Source of the DNA: JAPHTQ01 sp050295975
Lineage (GTDB): Bacteria; Pseudomonadota; Gammaproteobacteria; Thiohalomonadales; Thiohalomonadaceae
DNA length: 64,000 bases
NCBI GenBank assembly: GCA_050295975.1
Contig: JBNKQR010000006.1
Span: 10,938 to 74,937, forward strand
Direction of reading: 5' to 3'
Numbering within the stretch: position 1 is the first letter of the stretch; every line of letters starts with the position of its first letter. The notes under the pieces were generated by a model, which did not search any database, was not told the origin of the DNA, and worked only from the letters and a program-made list of their open reading frames with translations. Shown one piece after another: positions 34,360 to 42,871 of this stretch. The position numbers and the translations under genes are program-made.

Positions 34360-35411
34360 TAGTTGATAACGACCTGTTCGCCGTCGCTGTAGGGTTCGAT
34401 GATTCCGATTTGTGACACCTCTTCACCCGAGGCGCGCAGTTCTGCCATCGCCTTCTCTGCCTCGGTAGCGGGGACGACCAGGGCCATGCCGATGCCACAG
34501 TTGAAGGTGCGATACATCTCACTGTCGGCGATATTGCCCTGCTGCTGTAACCAGTCGAAGATCGCCGGGCGCTGCCAGGCGCTACTGTCGATCACGGCAC
34601 GGCAATTTTTGGGCAGAACCCGTGGCAGGTTTTCCGGCAGACCACCACCGGTGATGTGGGCCAGGGCGTGTACCGATACCTTGGTGAAGAGATCCAGCAG
34701 CGGTTTGACGTAGATGCGGGTCGGGGTCAGCAACACTTCACCCAGTGGGCGACCGTGGAAATCCTGGTCCAGTTTGGCACCGCTCACTTCCAGCACCTTA
34801 CGCACAAGTGAGTAGCCGTTGGAGTGGGGGCCGGAGGAGGCGATACCCAGGATCACATCACCGGCGCTCACCTTGCCGCCATCGATGATTTTGCTCTTTT
34901 CTACTACCCCGACGCAGAATCCGGCCAGATCGTAGTCGCCATGCTGATACATACCCGGCATCTCGGCGGTCTCGCCGCCGGAGAGGGCGCAGCCGGAGAG
35001 TTCGCAGCCGTCGGCGATGCCCTTGATGACATCGGATGCGGCATCCACTTCCAGGTGGCCGGTGGCGTAGTAGTCGAGGAAGAACAGCGGTTCGGCTCCG
35101 CCGACGATCAGGTCGTTGACGCACATCGCCACCAGATCGATACCGATGGTATCGTGCTTGTTCATCTCCATCGCCAGCTTCAGTTTGGTGCCGACACCGT
35201 CGGTGCCGGAGACCAGTACCGGTTGCTGATAGCGATCCAGCGGCAGTTCGAACATGGCGCCAAAGCCACCCAGGCCACCGAGTACCCCGGGACGCATGGT
35301 TCGCTTGGCGTGGGGTTTAATGCGCTCGATCAGGCTGTTGCCAGCGTCGATATCGACGCCTGCGTCACGGTAACTAAGGCCTGTGCCGTCGGTTGTCTGC
35401 TGCTTGCTCAC
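34359..35411 (-). CDS. purM: Phosphoribosylformylglycinamidine cyclo-ligase
   Basis: 350 residues from the GTG at 35411 (VSKQQTTDG), chosen because GGGAG lies 8 bases upstream and the protein then has the family's usual length; the frame is open to 35567. PurM makes AIR from FGAM and ATP. Family stretches are YRDAGVDIDAGN, VSGTDGVGTKLKLAM, GGAEPLFFLDYYA and HITGGGLPENLPRVL. It forms an operon with purN. The gene diverges from the DUF2066 gene with about 140 bases between. Confidence 0.97.
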   Translation of the reverse strand: MSKQQTTDGTGLSYRDAGVDIDAGNSLIERIKPHAKRTMRPGVLGGLGGFGAMFELPLDRYQQPVLVSGTDGVGTKLKLAMEMNKHDTIGIDLVAMCVNDLIVGGAEPLFFLDYYATGHLEVDAASDVIKGIADGCELSGCALSGGETAEMPGMYQHGDYDLAGFCVGVVEKSKIIDGGKVSAGDVILGIASSGPHSNGYSLVRKVLEVSGAKLDQDFHGRPLGEVLLTPTRIYVKPLLDLFTKVSVHALAHITGGGLPENLPRVLPKNCRAVIDSSAWQRPAIFDWLQQQGNIADSEMYRTFNCGIGMALVVPATEAEKAMAELRASGEEVSQIGIIEPYSDGEQVVIN

Positions 35412-35551
35412 GGAACTTTCTCCCAAAAAGTGACGCCCAACTAAGGACGCCCTGATGAAGCGCGTTATTCTACCAGCGTGTGGGGTTCGCGTCTTGCTAT
35501 CATAACGACGTTCCCTTACCTTGAAACCCCGTTGAGAACGATTGCGATCAC

Positions 35552-36709
35552 ATGAAATATTCGACAATTTGTACCCTGTTAATTCTTATCTGGTCGGCGC
35601 CGCTTGTTGCCGCGGACAGCATTGGCCTGTACCAGGATGAGGTGGTAGTGGCCGACCAGGGCGAACAGGCCCGTGTTGATGGAATGCAGCAGGCCATGGG
35701 CGATGTGTTGCTCAAGGTCACTGGCACCGCACAGGTATTTGAAGATGAGTGGCTGCTGACAGCGATGAGTACCGCTGGTCAGTTTGTACAGCAGTACCGC
35801 TACCGCAGCGAGGCGATTCCACAGGAAGAGCAACAGCCTGATGAAGATGGTCGGGTTCTCAGAGAGCGGCTCTACCTTTCAGTGCGTTTCGATTCCAACA
35901 GCATCGATGATCTGCTGCGCCAGCACGGCTATACCATCTGGGGCGAAACCCGTCCGACTACACTGGTGTGGCTCGGAGTGGAGCAGGGTGGTAACCGGGT
36001 ACTGGTTGGTGCCAACGATACCGGTCTGGTGCGTGAGTTGATTGATCAGGAAGCGATGCGGCGTGCGCTGCCGGTAAAGCTGCCACTGCTGGATCTGACG
36101 GACCAGTCAGCCCTCAGCATGGCCGATATCTGGGGCGATTTCCTTGAAAGCATTCAGTCAGCCTCACTGCGCTACCGTCCCCAGGCAGTCCTGGTCGGAC
36201 GACTCTATCCCGTCACTGGCGGACAGTGGGGAGTGCGTTGGACCCTGATCTATCAAGGTGAGGTATTCCGCTGGATGCAACAATCCAGTGAGGTGGGGCC
36301 GTTGATTGCCGAAGGGATCGGTAACACCGCTGAACATCTGGTTCAGCGCTTTGCTGAGAGTTTTGTTACCGGTAGTGACGAGATCCTGCTGGAGATCAGT
36401 GGTGTGCAGGGGCTTAGCGCCTATGGCCGAGTGATGGACTATCTTGCAGGTCTGCCCGGGGTCAAAGAGGTGAAGGTCAACAAGATGATGCCAACCGCTC
36501 TAAGTATCCGGATTCGTACCGGCGGTGGTAGTGATGCCGTGCTACAAACCATTGCCCTGGGTGATGTGCTAGAGGTTGCACCAGCACCCCTGGGTACTGA
36601 ACTACCTGCTCAGCCAGTAGAGAAGGACAATGGCGCTGAGAGTGGTGACGGTTCAGAAGAAACGACGAAAATGCCACAAAAAGTCTTCTATTATCATATG
36701 GTTCCGTGA
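35552..36709 (+). CDS. DUF2066 domain protein, exported
   Basis: 385 residues. A signal peptide (about 1-21, ending LVAA) leads into a domain that starts YQDEVVVADQGEQARVDGM and contains AMGDVLLKVTG, the usual opening of DUF2066 proteins. No enzymatic motif is visible. The tail (about 345-380) is acidic and low in complexity. The gene stands between purM and a phosphatidyltransferase/PerM/hda run, the position commonly held by this family, where its conserved placement suggests a link with membrane or replication control. It overlaps the next gene by four bases. Confidence 0.88.
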   Translation: MKYSTICTLLILIWSAPLVAADSIGLYQDEVVVADQGEQARVDGMQQAMGDVLLKVTGTAQVFEDEWLLTAMSTAGQFVQQYRYRSEAIPQEEQQPDEDGRVLRERLYLSVRFDSNSIDDLLRQHGYTIWGETRPTTLVWLGVEQGGNRVLVGANDTGLVRELIDQEAMRRALPVKLPLLDLTDQSALSMADIWGDFLESIQSASLRYRPQAVLVGRLYPVTGGQWGVRWTLIYQGEVFRWMQQSSEVGPLIAEGIGNTAEHLVQRFAESFVTGSDEILLEISGVQGLSAYGRVMDYLAGLPGVKEVKVNKMMPTALSIRIRTGGGSDAVLQTIALGDVLEVAPAPLGTELPAQPVEKDNGAESGDGSEETTKMPQKVFYYHMVP

Positions 36710-37266
36710 ATAAGCGCCAGATACCGAATGCCATTACGCTACTGCGTATTCTGCTGGTAATACCGATCATGGTGTTGCTGGCACAGAGGCAATATGGTCC
36801 GGTACTGGTGCTCTTTTTTATCGCCGGGGTAAGTGACGGGCTGGATGGTTATCTGGCCAGGCGTTTCTGTTGGCATACCCGACTTGGCTCAATTCTCGAC
36901 CCTTTGGCCGACAAATTCATGCTGGTCGGCACCTTCCTGCTACTGGGGTGGGACGGCCTGATGCCCTGGTGGCTGGTGGGGCTGGTGATACTGCGCGATG
37001 TGCTGATTGTTGGTGGTGCCACCGCCTACCACTACTGCTGCCAAAGCCTGACCATGGAGCCGACTTTGATCAGCAAGGTCAATACGGTGCTTCAGATCAT
37101 GCTGGGGCTAGTGATCATTGTTGCTGCCATGGGGTCATGGATCCCCACCTGGGTAGTTACCTCGATGATTGTTCTTGTGACCGTCTCCACCGTGTGGAGC
37201 GGTATTGATTACGTCTGGCGTTGGGGTTGGCGCGCCTATCGCTGCTACAGCTCCGGGAGGGAGTAA
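36706..37266 (+). CDS. CDP-alcohol phosphatidyltransferase
   Basis: 186 residues with GTG start overlapping the previous stop (GTGA). The active-site signature is DGLDGYLARRF, then GSILDPLADK, matching D-G-x2-A-R-x8-G-x3-D-x3-D. Five or six membrane helices are present. It is related to phosphatidylglycerophosphate synthase (PgsA) and cardiolipin synthases of the same family. The exact alcohol acceptor is uncertain. Its stop and the next start share one base, so DUF2066, this gene, perM-like and hda are one operon. Confidence 0.9.
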   Translation: MNKRQIPNAITLLRILLVIPIMVLLAQRQYGPVLVLFFIAGVSDGLDGYLARRFCWHTRLGSILDPLADKFMLVGTFLLLGWDGLMPWWLVGLVILRDVLIVGGATAYHYCCQSLTMEPTLISKVNTVLQIMLGLVIIVAAMGSWIPTWVVTSMIVLVTVSTVWSGIDYVWRWGWRAYRCYSSGRE

Positions 37267-38327
37267 TGAGCGAATCGCAAAAGTGGTTTGTCCTGGCCGG
37301 GGTAACCTTCTCTGGTGTCCTGATCTATCTGCTGGCTCCAGTGTTGACGCCGTTTATGGTCGCCGCGGTGCTGGCTTACATCGGTGACCCACTGGTTGAT
37401 CGGCTGGAGGCACGGAAACTCTCCCGCACCCTGGCGGTGACGCTGGTCTTTATTATTCTATCGCTGGCAACCCTGGTGCTGCTGCTGATTCTATTGCCGA
37501 TGCTGGAGCGTCAATTTGTCCTGCTCGGGAGCAAACTGCCGCTCTATCTGGATACCCTGCAGCAAAAGGTACTGCCCTCGCTGACGAGCTATCTGGGGGT
37601 AGAAAGTGGCACCTTTGATCTCGCCACGCTGAAAAATCTGGTACGCGAGCAGTGGGGTGGTACCGTTAAAGGGGCCTTTGCCCTGCTTTCCCGCTCCGGC
37701 ATGACCCTGCTGGCCTGGGGTGCCAATCTGATGTTGATCCCGGTGGTGACCTTCTACCTGCTGCGCGACTGGGACATCCTGGTTGCCCGTATTCACGAGC
37801 TCGTCCCGCGCCGTGCCGAAGCTGTGGTGGCGCGATTGGCCCGTGCCTCCGACGAAGTGCTGGGGGCCTTCCTCCGCGGTCAGTTACTGGTGATGCTGGC
37901 GCTGGCCACCATCTATTCAGTAGGACTTTCCCTGGTCGGCCTGGAGTTGGCGCTGTTGATTGGCATGCTCGCCGGGCTGGTCAGCTTTGTTCCCTACCTC
38001 GGTTTTATCGTTGGTATCGCAGCTGCTGGAGTGGCAGCCCTGCTGCAGTTCCAGGATTTGATGCCACTGCTCTATGTGGTGGCGGTGTTTATGGTGGGCC
38101 AGGCGGTGGAGGGGATGTTGCTGACCCCGCTACTGGTAGGGGAGAAGATTGGCCTGCATCCGGTGGCGGTGATCTTTGCCGTGCTGGCCGGGGGACAGCT
38201 GTTTGGCTTTGTCGGTATCCTGCTGGCCCTGCCCGTCGCCGCGGTGGTGATGGTAATGCTGCGTTACACCCATGAGCGCTACGTCGGTAGCACACTCTAT
38301 GGGTCAAGGGAGGAGCCCCCTGCATGA
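37266..38327 (+). CDS. AI-2E/PerM-family membrane protein
   Basis: 353 residues from the ATG at 37266 after GGAGGG. It has around seven to eight membrane helices with a soluble segment (about 90-150) and the typical C-terminal stretches VSFVPYLGFIVGI, VGQAVEGMLLTPLLVG and LHPVAVIFAVLAGG. The family is annotated as putative permeases, including the AI-2 exporter TqsA and sodium/proton exchangers, so the substrate is open. It overlaps the hda start by four bases, a common gammaproteobacterial pairing. Confidence 0.9.
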   Translation: MSESQKWFVLAGVTFSGVLIYLLAPVLTPFMVAAVLAYIGDPLVDRLEARKLSRTLAVTLVFIILSLATLVLLLILLPMLERQFVLLGSKLPLYLDTLQQKVLPSLTSYLGVESGTFDLATLKNLVREQWGGTVKGAFALLSRSGMTLLAWGANLMLIPVVTFYLLRDWDILVARIHELVPRRAEAVVARLARASDEVLGAFLRGQLLVMLALATIYSVGLSLVGLELALLIGMLAGLVSFVPYLGFIVGIAAAGVAALLQFQDLMPLLYVVAVFMVGQAVEGMLLTPLLVGEKIGLHPVAVIFAVLAGGQLFGFVGILLALPVAAVVMVMLRYTHERYVGSTLYGSREEPPA

Positions 38328-39004
38328 GCGTCTCCCCCCAGCTGCCGCTGCGCATCGGTCTACGGGACAGTGCCACCTTCAGTAATTTCTACCCCGGCGC
38401 CAATGCGAGCGCCTGCCATACCCTGCAACAGGGAGGAGAGCCCTTTATCTACCTCTGGGGTGCGACGGGCACGGGCAAGAGCCACCTGCTCCAGGCCGCC
38501 TGCCATGCGGTTTCGGCAGAGGGTGGTCAGGCGATCTACCTTCCCCTTGATGAGCCGGGGGTTGCGGCGGAGATGCTGGATGGCCTGGAAGGGATGGCGT
38601 TAGTTTGTCTGGACGGAGTACAGGTGGTGGCTGGTGATCCGAAGTGGGAGACCGCCCTGTTCCATCTCTACAATCGTCTCCGTGACAGTGGCCACCGGAT
38701 GTTGGCGGCAGGCACGGCGGCACCTTCGGCGTTGGGGCTGACCCTTCCTGATCTCCTCTCCCGCCTGGGCTGGGGGCCGGTTTTCCAGCTCCAGCCACTG
38801 GATGACGAGAGCAAGGCGGCTGCCCTGAGGCAACGAGCGGTGAACCGGGGTATGCAGATGCCGAAGGAGGTGGCTTCCTATCTATTGCAGCGGGCTCCGC
38901 GTGATATGCACGCCCTGTTTGCCATGCTGGAGCGCCTTGATGAGGGCTCACTGGCGGCCCAGCGCAAGCTAACTATCCCCTTCGTTCGTCAACTGATCCA
39001 GTAG
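38324..39004 (+). CDS. hda: DnaA regulatory inactivator Hda
   Basis: 226 residues. A DnaA-like AAA+ domain without the DnaA DNA-binding domain. The N-terminal QLPLRIGL is a clamp-binding motif, Walker A is GATGTGKSHLL (about 46), the Walker B region reads LVCLDGVQVV and sensor 2 lies near PRDMHALFAML. With the DNA-loaded clamp it stimulates ATP hydrolysis by DnaA and so limits re-initiation. It is last in the DUF2066 operon and convergent with the DUF2069 gene. Confidence 0.93.
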   Translation: MSVSPQLPLRIGLRDSATFSNFYPGANASACHTLQQGGEPFIYLWGATGTGKSHLLQAACHAVSAEGGQAIYLPLDEPGVAAEMLDGLEGMALVCLDGVQVVAGDPKWETALFHLYNRLRDSGHRMLAAGTAAPSALGLTLPDLLSRLGWGPVFQLQPLDDESKAAALRQRAVNRGMQMPKEVASYLLQRAPRDMHALFAMLERLDEGSLAAQRKLTIPFVRQLIQ

Positions 39005-39017
39005 CAGGCTACCCCGT

Positions 39018-39383
39018 TCAGGAGTGGCTTTCCCGTATCTCCCTGCCGCGAAAGCGGGCGTAAAACATGCTGCCGCCGTAGAAGGCGATGCTGAGGATTA
39101 CCTCCAGTACGGCAAGCCAGCGATCAACGGGTGAGCTATAGGCCTCTACTACCCCGTGGGTGAGATAGAACAGGGCGAGAAAACTGGCCCAGGCAAAGGT
39201 ATAGGGGCGCCCATGGAGGATGCCGCGCAACGGAAATAGCAGGGGCACCAGCATCAGGAACAGAGCGACGGAGATCGGGACTGTCTGGGGTGGTGAGAGC
39301 CAGGTTAGCCAGGCCAGTAGCAAGATGAGCAGACCGAAGTATCCGCTCACTGCGGTAAGGTAGCTAATGCGAGTTTTATTCAT
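39018..39383 (-). CDS. DUF2069 family membrane protein
   Basis: 121 residues with four membrane helices. The middle reads LFPLRGILHGRPYTFAWASF and LFYLTHGVVEAY, characteristic of DUF2069. Function unknown. It overlaps the wrbA gene by 8 bases on the same strand, so the two are translated together; wrbA-DUF2069 is a frequent pair in gammaproteobacteria. Confidence 0.9.
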   Translation of the reverse strand: MNKTRISYLTAVSGYFGLLILLLAWLTWLSPPQTVPISVALFLMLVPLLFPLRGILHGRPYTFAWASFLALFYLTHGVVEAYSSPVDRWLAVLEVILSIAFYGGSMFYARFRGREIRESHS

Positions 39384-39972
39384 TTTTCAACAACTTGGCG
39401 GTGTTGGCGATGCGACGACCGAGGCTGATACAGAGCTTTTTCTCCTCTTCACTGAGGGGCAGGTTGTTCTCCGGACCGGCGTGATGGCTGGCTCCATAGG
39501 GGGTGCCGCCACCGCTAGTATGTAGAAGTCCCGTTTCACTGTAGGGAATGCCACAGAGCAACATACCGTGGTGCAGCAGCGGTAGCATCATCGATAGCAG
39601 GGTACTCTCCTGACCTCCGTGCAAACTGGAGCTGGAAGTAAACACCGCTGCCGGTTTACCAATCAGACTACCGGATAGCCAAAGGGGGCTGGTGTTATCA
39701 AGAAAATATTTTAGTGGCGCTGCCATGTTGCCAAAGTAGCAGGGGCTACCTAGTGCCATTCCGTCACATTCCTTGATATCCGTCAATTCCGCATAGGGCG
39801 CACCTTCATCTGGAATTCCATCTTCAGTGGTTTCACAGACGCTGGATACCTCTGGCACGGTGCGTAGACGTGCAGACATTCCTGGGACTTCTTCGATACC
39901 ACGAGCAATCAATTTGGCCATTTCGGAGATGGCTCCGTGGCGGCTATAGTAGAGAACAAGAATTTCACTCAT
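39376..39972 (-). CDS. wrbA: NAD(P)H:quinone oxidoreductase, WrbA type
   Basis: 198 residues, a flavodoxin-like FMN enzyme that reduces quinones by two electrons. Motifs: LVLYYSRHGAISEMAKLIARG (phosphate loop, partial), ALGSPCYFGNMAAPLKYFLD near 91 and ASHHAGPENN near 160. The second motif is the family's quinone-site stretch. It heads a two-gene unit with DUF2069. Divergent to the lipoprotein gene at 40123. Confidence 0.93.
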   Translation of the reverse strand: MSEILVLYYSRHGAISEMAKLIARGIEEVPGMSARLRTVPEVSSVCETTEDGIPDEGAPYAELTDIKECDGMALGSPCYFGNMAAPLKYFLDNTSPLWLSGSLIGKPAAVFTSSSSLHGGQESTLLSMMLPLLHHGMLLCGIPYSETGLLHTSGGGTPYGASHHAGPENNLPLSEEEKKLCISLGRRIANTAKLLKNE

Positions 39973-40122
39973 GGTCGGCCTCGTTATGCAGAGAAATGTG
40001 CAAAGGGCATTCTACCGGCACTTTCCTTGACAGCCCATAGGGGCGGTGATAGCTTGAATCACCTTCAATTTTGAGTCACGACATTGTCTGTAGTGAGTTC
40101 ATTTCAAACAAATTTTTCCAGC

Positions 40123-40401
40123 ATGCGTCTGTTTGTATCGATGCTGTTGCTGTTTCTCGTAGCCTGTACAGTCATGCCTCCTGTGCAGGAGATGAGTGAC
40201 GCACGTCAGGCGATCAAGGCAGCCCGAGAAGCACAGGCAGAACAGTATGCAGCACAAAAGTTGCGCAGTGCAGAAGACTCAATGGAGCTTGCCACACGAA
40301 CTCTCGAGCAGGGTGAGTATGAAGCGGCAAGAATGGCAGCCAGCGTTGCCAAGGTTTTGGCCATTAAGGCACGTGACGAGGCAATCGCCGCGTCACCCTA
40401 A
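40123..40401 (+). CDS. Small DUF4398-like helical lipoprotein
   Basis: 92 residues from the ATG at 40123; weaker TTG/GTG starts lie upstream. The signal ends in LLLFLVAC, a lipobox, so the mature form begins at Cys and is about 75 residues. The rest is one long helical hairpin (MSDARQAIKAAREA and YEAARMAASVAKVLA) of the DUF4398 kind. The function is unknown; similar proteins are thought to sit in the outer membrane. The next gene encodes a related lipoprotein with an added LysM domain. Confidence 0.78.
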   Translation: MRLFVSMLLLFLVACTVMPPVQEMSDARQAIKAAREAQAEQYAAQKLRSAEDSMELATRTLEQGEYEAARMAASVAKVLAIKARDEAIAASP

Positions 40402-40457
40402 AAAATTTGGCAACAATGCAACCAGTCTACTTGCGGAGTCTGTCACACTCTAATTTC

Positions 40458-40486
40458 TTGACGCTCATATAGGCTGGTGCTAACGT
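40458..40486 (+). promoter_or_regulatory. Candidate sigma70 promoter for the LysM lipoprotein gene
   Basis: TTGACG (40458-40463) and TAACGT (40481-40486) are spaced by 17 bases. They lie about 65 bases upstream of the ATG at 40554. Confidence 0.5.
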
Positions 40487-40553
40487 GGACGCAGCATGAA
40501 CGTGTAGTTTTCGCGTTATTTATTTAAGAACTGACAACGGCGGAGTTCTCTTC

Positions 40554-41135
40554 ATGAAATTGTTCAAAGGTATGAAATACACGGCGCTTATCGCGATTGT
40601 TCTGAGTCTCGCGGTAGGTTGTGCAAGCACTCCGGAAGGAGAAGATCCGGTAGCCATGGCACAAGCAGCAATTGCTGATGCAAAAGCTGCGAATGAAGAG
40701 GCCAAAGCTGCTGGTGCAGAGTGGCGCGATACTGATGCCCTGATTCAAGAGGCCGAAGCGGCACTTGAAGCTGGCGATACCGGTAAGGCTATCCAGCTCG
40801 CTGAGCAAGCTCGTCGCCAGGCAGAGAATGCGCTCGCACAGATGCGAGAGCAGGAAAATGCGATGGGTCAGTACACCGTAATGGCGGGAGACAGCCTCTG
40901 GGCTATCTCCGGCAAGAGCGAAGTCTACGGTAACCCCTATCAGTGGCCACTGATCTACAAAGCCAACCGCGATAAAATCAAGGACGCTGATCTGATCTAT
41001 CCGGGTCAGGAGTTCGATATCGATCAGGCCGCTTCTGCTGCCGACATCGACGCGGCTGTTATGCATGCCAAAACTCGTGGTGCCTGGTCTCTGGGTGCTG
41101 CTGAAGATTCGGACATGACATACCTGAATCAGTAA
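40554..41135 (+). CDS. Lipoprotein with DUF4398-like helices and a LysM domain
   Basis: 193 residues. A lipobox (LSLAVGC, Cys about 23) is followed by an Ala/Glu-rich helical part (about 35-100) and a LysM domain (about 104-160). The LysM segment has YTVMAGDSLWAISGK, then PYQWPLIYKANRD and DLIYPGQEFDI. LysM binds peptidoglycan, so this protein probably links the outer membrane to the wall. The helical half resembles the upstream lipoprotein. It has its own promoter and terminator. Confidence 0.88.
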   Translation: MKLFKGMKYTALIAIVLSLAVGCASTPEGEDPVAMAQAAIADAKAANEEAKAAGAEWRDTDALIQEAEAALEAGDTGKAIQLAEQARRQAENALAQMREQENAMGQYTVMAGDSLWAISGKSEVYGNPYQWPLIYKANRDKIKDADLIYPGQEFDIDQAASAADIDAAVMHAKTRGAWSLGAAEDSDMTYLNQ

Positions 41136-41161
41136 TTTTCAGGACCAAAGCAGTGATCTGG

Positions 41162-41190
41162 AAGGGGCTCTTGTACGAGCCCCTTTCTTT
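41162..41190 (+). terminator. Intrinsic terminator after the LysM lipoprotein gene
   Basis: Stem AAGGGGCTC / GAGCCCCTT, loop TTGTAC, followed by TCTTTC. Confidence 0.85.
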
Positions 41191-41232
41191 CGTCGGTACT
41201 AAATAGATTACGAATATATAGCGAGAAAATAG

Positions 41233-41775
41233 ATGAAAAAGATTGAGCACCTGTTTGAAGCTTTCATGTGGCAAAGTCGCTTCGTGGTAATCTTCGCTGT
41301 AATTGCCAGTCTGCTGTCTGCCTTTGCCATGTTCTTTATGACCACAGTCGACGCCATCTATATGTGGAGTCACCTGCTGGAATACGCCTCACCCGTCATG
41401 GACAGTGCTGCACGTATGGCATTGCGTAGCAGCACCATCACCCATGTGGTGGAAATAGTCGACGGCTATCTACTTGCGACGGTGTTATTAATCTTTGCCC
41501 TTGGTCTGTATGAACTGTTTATCAGTAAGATCGACATGGCTGAAGGTTCCGAGACCTCGTCGAATGTGTTGCTGATCAACAGCCTTGATGATCTAAAGGC
41601 ACGTTTGGCTAAAGTGATTTTGATGATCCTGATCGTCAAATTCTTTGAGCATGCAATTAGCCTCAGCTTTAACACAGCGGTTGATCTACTGGCCCTTGCG
41701 GGAGGCATAGCACTGATTGGACTGGCCCTCTACCTTTCTCATGCGGGTGATCACTCCTCTGCGACTAAGGAGTAG
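41233..41775 (+). CDS. YqhA family (UPF0114) membrane protein
   Basis: 180 residues with four hydrophobic segments (about 18-42, 72-98, 128-150, 153-172). The N-terminal FEAFMWQSRFVVIFAVIASL and central YLLATVLLIFALGLYELFIS are family stretches. Function unknown. It lies 18 bases before a TlpA-like gene, but that spacing alone does not prove a shared role. Confidence 0.88.
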   Translation: MKKIEHLFEAFMWQSRFVVIFAVIASLLSAFAMFFMTTVDAIYMWSHLLEYASPVMDSAARMALRSSTITHVVEIVDGYLLATVLLIFALGLYELFISKIDMAEGSETSSNVLLINSLDDLKARLAKVILMILIVKFFEHAISLSFNTAVDLLALAGGIALIGLALYLSHAGDHSSATKE

Positions 41776-41793
41776 ATTAGGTATCCTTTCACG

Positions 41794-42288
41794 ATGCGAC
41801 ATGTTAATACGGCTTTAAGGAGTATTGTTGCAGCATGGCTATTGTTGCTTGGTATTTTATCGTTTAGCAGCATACTTTATGCTGCCGATGCTGATAAACA
41901 GTTTATCGACATTCATGGTGCAACGGTTGATCTCGGCACATATCGTGGTAAATGGGTTGTGATTAATTATTGGGCCACCTGGTGTCCACCATGTCTTGAA
42001 GAGATACCAGAGTTGATCCATTTCCATGATACGCATAACCAGAGTGATGCTGTGGTTGTCGGTATGAGTATGGATGAGACTCCCATCGTCGCGTTGAGAC
42101 GTTTTGTTGAAGAGAATATGATGAGTTATCCGGTTATCCCGAAGCGTAAAGGTATGCCGATAATTGGCTACATCTCTGGTTTGCCAACCACCTATATGAT
42201 AGACCCGGAAGGCAATATTGCAGCGATGAAGACTGGCCAGGTTACCACTGAGATGCTAGAAAGTTTTATAGAGAAAAACAGTAAATAA
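41794..42288 (+). CDS. TlpA-like periplasmic thioredoxin
   Basis: 164 residues. An N-terminal signal or anchor (about 8-34) is followed by a thioredoxin fold with the active site WATWCPPCLEE near 64, the conserved MSMDET stretch and the cis-Pro loop SGLPTTYMID. It would act as a periplasmic disulfide reductase, as in cytochrome or copper-centre maturation. It opens a run with another thioredoxin-fold gene, a TolC-like gene and an adaptor gene. Confidence 0.9.
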   Translation: MRHVNTALRSIVAAWLLLLGILSFSSILYAADADKQFIDIHGATVDLGTYRGKWVVINYWATWCPPCLEEIPELIHFHDTHNQSDAVVVGMSMDETPIVALRRFVEENMMSYPVIPKRKGMPIIGYISGLPTTYMIDPEGNIAAMKTGQVTTEMLESFIEKNSK

Positions 42289-42331
42289 CACAGGTCAAAA
42301 GATCTGGTACCACACCCCCGGAGGCAAGGAT

Positions 42332-42865
42332 ATGCAAAGGTCTATTAGTGCAATCCTCTTTATTGGATTAACCATTCTGTGCTCAAGCAATGTAAACGCA
42401 GAAAGCCCACGCGATCCCTACACCTACTTCTTTAACGAAACCTTCGGTGATTTTTCTGAAGAGTTGCAGAATGCGCGTGATGCCAACAAAAAGGGCATTA
42501 TGATCTTCTTTGAAATGGATGAATGTCCATTTTGTCACTGGATGAAGGTCAATGTACTAAACCGTCCAGATGTGCAGGCCTATTATCGAGAGAATTTTAT
42601 GATGTTTCCTCTGGATATCGAAGGCGATGTACAAATCACGGATTTTAGCGGCAAGACCATGAGCCAAAAAGATTTTGCCTTTAAGGAATTCCGCGTTCGT
42701 GCAACACCGATGATCGCCTTCTTTGATCTCGACGGCAAACTGATACATCGTCATACCGGGCGGACCAGTGATGTAGATGAGTTTATGTTGATGGGGCGTT
42801 TTGTTGCTGAGGGAAAGTACAAGGATACGAAGTTCGCCCGCTATAAACGTGCCCAGAGAAAATAG
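42332..42865 (+). CDS. Exported thioredoxin-fold protein (SoxW/DUF255-like)
   Basis: 177 residues. Signal peptide about 1-24 (ending VNA). The active site is ECPFCHWMK near 69, a CxxC with a following His-Trp, and the cis-Pro loop is RATPMIAFFDLDG. That variant resembles thioredoxin-like proteins of sulfur oxidation clusters (SoxW) and DsbD-gamma relatives. GGAGG precedes the ATG. It starts 43 bases after the TlpA-like gene and ends 6 bases before the TolC-like gene. No sox genes are present here. Confidence 0.85.
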   Translation: MQRSISAILFIGLTILCSSNVNAESPRDPYTYFFNETFGDFSEELQNARDANKKGIMIFFEMDECPFCHWMKVNVLNRPDVQAYYRENFMMFPLDIEGDVQITDFSGKTMSQKDFAFKEFRVRATPMIAFFDLDGKLIHRHTGRTSDVDEFMLMGRFVAEGKYKDTKFARYKRAQRK

Positions 42866-42871
42866 TGCGGA

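Noticed and set aside
42332..42865. Calling the second thioredoxin-fold gene soxW
   Set aside because: The fold matches, but no sox genes are adjacent, so a symbol would overstate the evidence.
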